From Nocardia brasiliensis (GTDB lineage Bacteria; Actinomycetota; Actinomycetes; Mycobacteriales; Mycobacteriaceae), in the NCBI RefSeq assembly GCF_011801125.1, contig NZ_CP046171.1, positions 4,402,001 through 4,466,000 of the forward strand: DNA of 64,000 nucleotides, given 5' to 3'. The notes beneath the pieces are model-generated. The model was given only the letters and a program-made list of their open reading frames with translations. It did not search any database and was not told where the DNA came from. Made by a program: the position numbers and the translations under genes. This document shows positions 61,533-64,000 of the stretch, piece after piece. How positions within the stretch are numbered: position 1 is the stretch's first letter; each line of letters begins with the position of its first letter.

Positions 61533-62581
61533 CCACGCTCCACGCCCCAGTGCCGTTGGTTTGGCAAGGCCCGATTCGTATCACAGGCAACACCGTCCAC
61601 GACGAGATCGAGGTACCGCTGGCCACCTTCGAAACCCCGTTGTGGGCCTCGGTACGCCGCGGCGCCCGCCTGTCGATGTCGATCGACAGCGGAATACTCG
61701 CCACCGTTATCGATGACCGGATGACTCGCTCGGTCCTGCTCGAGGCCGATGACGCGAGCGCCGCACTCGCCGCGGTACGACGCATACACGACCAGTTCAC
61801 ACAGGCCCGCACGGTCGCGGCCGAGGGCAGCCGGCACACCGAGCTGATCGATGTGCACCACCAGATCACGGGAAATCTGCTGTTCCTGCGCTTCGAGTAC
61901 CGCACCGGCGACGCCGCCGGGCACAACATGACCACCGACGCAGGCGATCGACTCATCGCCTGGCTCTTGGCCACCGTCGAAGGCCTGCGCTATATCTCGG
62001 TATCCGGCAACTACTGCACGGACAAGAAGGCGAGCGCAGTCAACGGCATCCTCGGACGGGGCAAGAACGTCGTTACCGAAATCACTGTTCCCGCAAGGCT
62101 GGTCGCCCAACGCCTGCACACCACCGCTGCCCGCGTCGCCGACCTCAACGTCCGCAAGAACCTCATCGGGACCGTCCTCGCCGGCGGAATACGCACCGCC
62201 AACGCCCATTACGCCAACATGCTCCTGGCCCTCTACCTCGCCACCGGACAGGACGCCGCCAATATCGTCGAAGGCTCACAGGGAATTACTCACGCCGAGA
62301 ACCGCGGCGGAGACCTGTATTTCTCCTGCACCATGCCCAACCTCATAGTCGGCACCACGGGCAACGGCAAGCAGCTCGGGTTCGCGGAAAACAATCTGGA
62401 CCGGCTCGGCTGCCGCGACCCCCGCGCCCCGGGTGATAACGCTCGTCGCCTCGCGGTCATCGTCGCCGCGACGGTGCTGTGCGGTGAGCTCTCGCTGATG
62501 GCCGCACAAACCAACCCGGGCGAACTGATGCGCGCCCACACCCGACTCGAACGCGCTCCCCACCGAACCGAACCGAGGTAA
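61529..62581 (+). CDS. mvaA: HMG-CoA reductase
   Basis: 350 residues from the GTG at 61529, seven bases after AGGAGG (61516-61521). It matches the Streptomyces enzyme throughout: EIEVPLATFETPLWASVRRG with the catalytic glutamate, GDAAGHNMTTDAGD, SGNYCTDKKASAVNGILGRG with the catalytic lysine, VRKNLIGTVLAGGIRTANAH, and TMPNLIVGTTGNGK. It reduces HMG-CoA to mevalonate with NADPH. All active-site segments are intact. It is followed by the synthase after 4 bases. Confidence 0.95.
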   Translation: MTTLHAPVPLVWQGPIRITGNTVHDEIEVPLATFETPLWASVRRGARLSMSIDSGILATVIDDRMTRSVLLEADDASAALAAVRRIHDQFTQARTVAAEGSRHTELIDVHHQITGNLLFLRFEYRTGDAAGHNMTTDAGDRLIAWLLATVEGLRYISVSGNYCTDKKASAVNGILGRGKNVVTEITVPARLVAQRLHTTAARVADLNVRKNLIGTVLAGGIRTANAHYANMLLALYLATGQDAANIVEGSQGITHAENRGGDLYFSCTMPNLIVGTTGNGKQLGFAENNLDRLGCRDPRAPGDNARRLAVIVAATVLCGELSLMAAQTNPGELMRAHTRLERAPHRTEPR

Positions 62582-62585
62582 CCGC

Positions 62586-63773
62586 ATGTCCGCCCCATCC
62601 ATCGGAATCCACGACCTGTCGATCGCCACCACGCACTACGTCATCGACCAGGCCACCCTCGCCCGCTACCATGGCGTCCCGATCGATAAGTACCACCGCG
62701 GTCTCGGCCAAGAAGCCATGAGCGTCGCCGCCGCGGACGAGGACATCGTCACACTCGCCGCCACCGCCGCGAGGCCCATCCTCGACCGTCACGGCACCGA
62801 CAGCATACGAACGGTGTTGCTGGCCACCGAATCCTCTGTCGACCAAGCCAAAGCCGCAGGGCTGTACCTGCACTCGCTGATCGGCCTGCCACACACCTGC
62901 CGCGTCGTCGAACTCAAACAAGCCTGCTATTCCGCCACCGCCGCCCTGCAACTCGCCACCGGGCTCATCACCCACGATCCCACCGAACACGTCTTGATCA
63001 TCGCCACCGACATCGCACGCTACGACCTCGATACACCCGCGGAAGCCACCCAAGGAGCCGCGGCAACTGCCATTCTCGTCACCGCTGACCCTGCACTGGC
63101 CGAACTGCATCCCGTCACCGGCATCTACTCCACCGATATCAACGACTTCTGGCGCCCCAACTACCGCACCACCGCGATCGTCGACGGCAAGCTGTCCATC
63201 AACGCATACCTCAACGCCATCCACCACGCCTACACCGATTACCGCCACCGCGGCGGTCGCGCCCTCGACGAGTTCGCCGCCTTCTGCTACCACCAGCCAT
63301 TCACCACCATGGCCTACAAGGCTCACCGGCACCTGCTGCAGGCCCACGACTTCTCCCCCACCACAAGCGATCTCGATCACGCCCTGGCCGCCACCACCCA
63401 CTACAACCGAATGATCGGCAACAGCTACACCGCCTCGGTCTATCTCGCCCTGGCCTCGCTGCTCGACCACGGCGACGACCTCACCGGCAAACCCATCGCC
63501 ATGCTCAGCTACGGATCCGGATGCGTCGCCGAGTTCTTCACCGTCACACCGGTCGGCGGCTACCGCACAGCCCTGCGCACCGACACCAACCGCGAAACGA
63601 TCCACGCGCGCAAACCAATCGACTACCACCGCTACCGCGCGTTGCTCACCGAACCACCCCACACAAAGGGAAACCATGTGCTCCCCCGGACAACCAACGC
63701 GCCCTACCGACTCGCCGCAATCGACGACCACACCAGAGTCTACGAAACAGTCCGTCGAGCAGAGACAGCCTGA
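62586..63773 (+). CDS. mvaS: HMG-CoA synthase
   Basis: A 395-residue thiolase-superfamily enzyme condensing acetyl-CoA with acetoacetyl-CoA. The nucleophile cysteine is in ELKQACYSATAALQLATG, the catalytic glutamate in GLGQEAMSVAAADED, and the histidine in CYHQPFTTMAYKAHRHL. GNSYTASVYLALASLL and SYGSGCVAEFF are the C-terminal motifs. Length and position match the Streptomyces cluster. The ~30-residue C-terminal end after PRTTNAPYRLAAIDDH is normal. It is the last gene before the second IS copy, 27 bases away. Confidence 0.95.
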   Translation: MSAPSIGIHDLSIATTHYVIDQATLARYHGVPIDKYHRGLGQEAMSVAAADEDIVTLAATAARPILDRHGTDSIRTVLLATESSVDQAKAAGLYLHSLIGLPHTCRVVELKQACYSATAALQLATGLITHDPTEHVLIIATDIARYDLDTPAEATQGAAATAILVTADPALAELHPVTGIYSTDINDFWRPNYRTTAIVDGKLSINAYLNAIHHAYTDYRHRGGRALDEFAAFCYHQPFTTMAYKAHRHLLQAHDFSPTTSDLDHALAATTHYNRMIGNSYTASVYLALASLLDHGDDLTGKPIAMLSYGSGCVAEFFTVTPVGGYRTALRTDTNRETIHARKPIDYHRYRALLTEPPHTKGNHVLPRTTNAPYRLAAIDDHTRVYETVRRAETA

Positions 63774-63800
63774 AACCGACCGGGTAGAGACCCACCGGCC

Positions 63801-64000
63801 TGGAGTGTTCCCGGTTTTGTGGACTCGGGATCAAGCCGCGATCTGACTGATTTCTCTGTACCCTAACTCGTATTGCCGTGGTGTCAAATAGCCGAGCGCC
63901 GAATGCGGACGAACGGTGTTGTAGTAGAACTCAATCCAGTCGAACGTCTCCTTCTGCAGCGACTTCACCGTCGGCCACGGACGAGCGTGTACCAGCTCCT
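63801..64000 (-). mobile_element. IS3-family element, copy 2 (right end only, continues beyond window)
   Basis: From TGGAGTGTTCCCGG at 63801 to the window end the sequence is the reverse complement of the last 200 bp of copy 1, with no difference seen by eye. The element is inverted relative to copy 1 and lies 27 bases after the mvaS stop. Its far end and target duplication are outside the window. Confidence 0.93.
63831..64000 (-). CDS. Transposase OrfB of IS copy 2 (partial, 3' part)
   Basis: The last 56 codons of the integrase-core protein, ending at the TGA at 63831-63833 in the same place relative to the element end as in copy 1. It includes WPTVKSLQKETFDWIEFYYN and RPHSALGYLTPRQYELGYRE. 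The 5' part is outside the window. Confidence 0.92.
   Translation of the reverse strand, partial: ELVHARPWPTVKSLQKETFDWIEFYYNTVRPHSALGYLTPRQYELGYREISQIAA

Noticed and set aside
62457..63731. 424-codon minus-strand frame antisense to mvaS
   Set aside because: Glycine/valine-rich shadow of a GC-biased gene with no family motif; the plus-strand HMG-CoA synthase is clear.
40493..64000. Composite transposon formed by the two IS3 copies
   Set aside because: Copy 1 has its own 3-bp target duplication and the broken hydrolase continues directly after it, so copy 1 arrived alone. The DNA between the copies was not brought in as one unit bounded by copy 1.

Overview
The window looks like chromosomal DNA of a high-GC mycolic-acid actinomycete, most likely Nocardia or a close relative. 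This is inferred from an Lsr2 nucleoid protein, an EspR-like regulator, a DUF5313 membrane protein, two DUF2236 proteins, CYP157-like P450s lacking the ExxR arginine, and dense ATGA/GTGA-coupled operons. No rRNA, tRNA or CRISPR array was seen.

Left part (1-19.7 kb): aromatic and aldehyde catabolism. An acyl-CoA ligase/aldehyde dehydrogenase pair, an EthD protein and an AcoR-like regulator with a decayed ATPase domain lie next to a gamma-resorcylate-type decarboxylase. After an exported flavoprotein and a secreted protein of unknown role comes a complete 3-hydroxyanthranilate meta-cleavage pathway. It runs in the order nbaE-H-J-I-G-F-D on the minus strand, with nbaC divergent. Eight enzymes would convert 3-hydroxyanthranilate to pyruvate and acetyl-CoA. 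The divergent promoter carries three copies of CCGnTATAG. A secreted lipase and a LysR regulator follow.

Middle part (19.9-41.9 kb): mixed metabolism. It holds a carotenoid oxygenase, a frameshifted small gene, DUF2236 proteins, an orphan sensor kinase, Lsr2, an LpqC-like esterase, two convergent CYP157-like P450s and an acyl-CoA dehydrogenase. A coupled pckG-SulP-DUF5313 unit and ArsR- and TetR-controlled divergent pairs follow. An alpha/beta hydrolase gene is split by a complete IS3-family element whose 3-bp target duplication (CGG) can be read exactly.

Right part (42-63.8 kb): accessory region. An XRE regulator and a TerD/vWA protein precede a coupled operon of PadR, sulfatase (CxPAR), MFS transporter, formylglycine-generating enzyme and hydrolase. 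A decayed flavin monooxygenase then leads into the most interesting locus. This is a minus-strand run of polyprenyl transferase, family 2B encapsulin shell, terpene synthase, second family 2B shell, second terpene synthase and P450. Divergent from it is a mevalonate operon (mevalonate kinase, HMG-CoA reductase, HMG-CoA synthase). Its middle genes are reduced to short remnants: a phosphomevalonate-kinase tail and a gutted type II isopentenyl diphosphate isomerase. A second copy of the same IS3 element starts at 63,801 in inverted orientation.

Inferred joint function of the right-hand locus: isoprenoid precursors are condensed by the prenyltransferase and cyclised by two synthases, at least some of them packed inside one or two protein nanocompartments, and the product is oxidised by the P450. 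No geranyl-diphosphate methyltransferase is present, so this is not a standard 2-methylisoborneol cluster.
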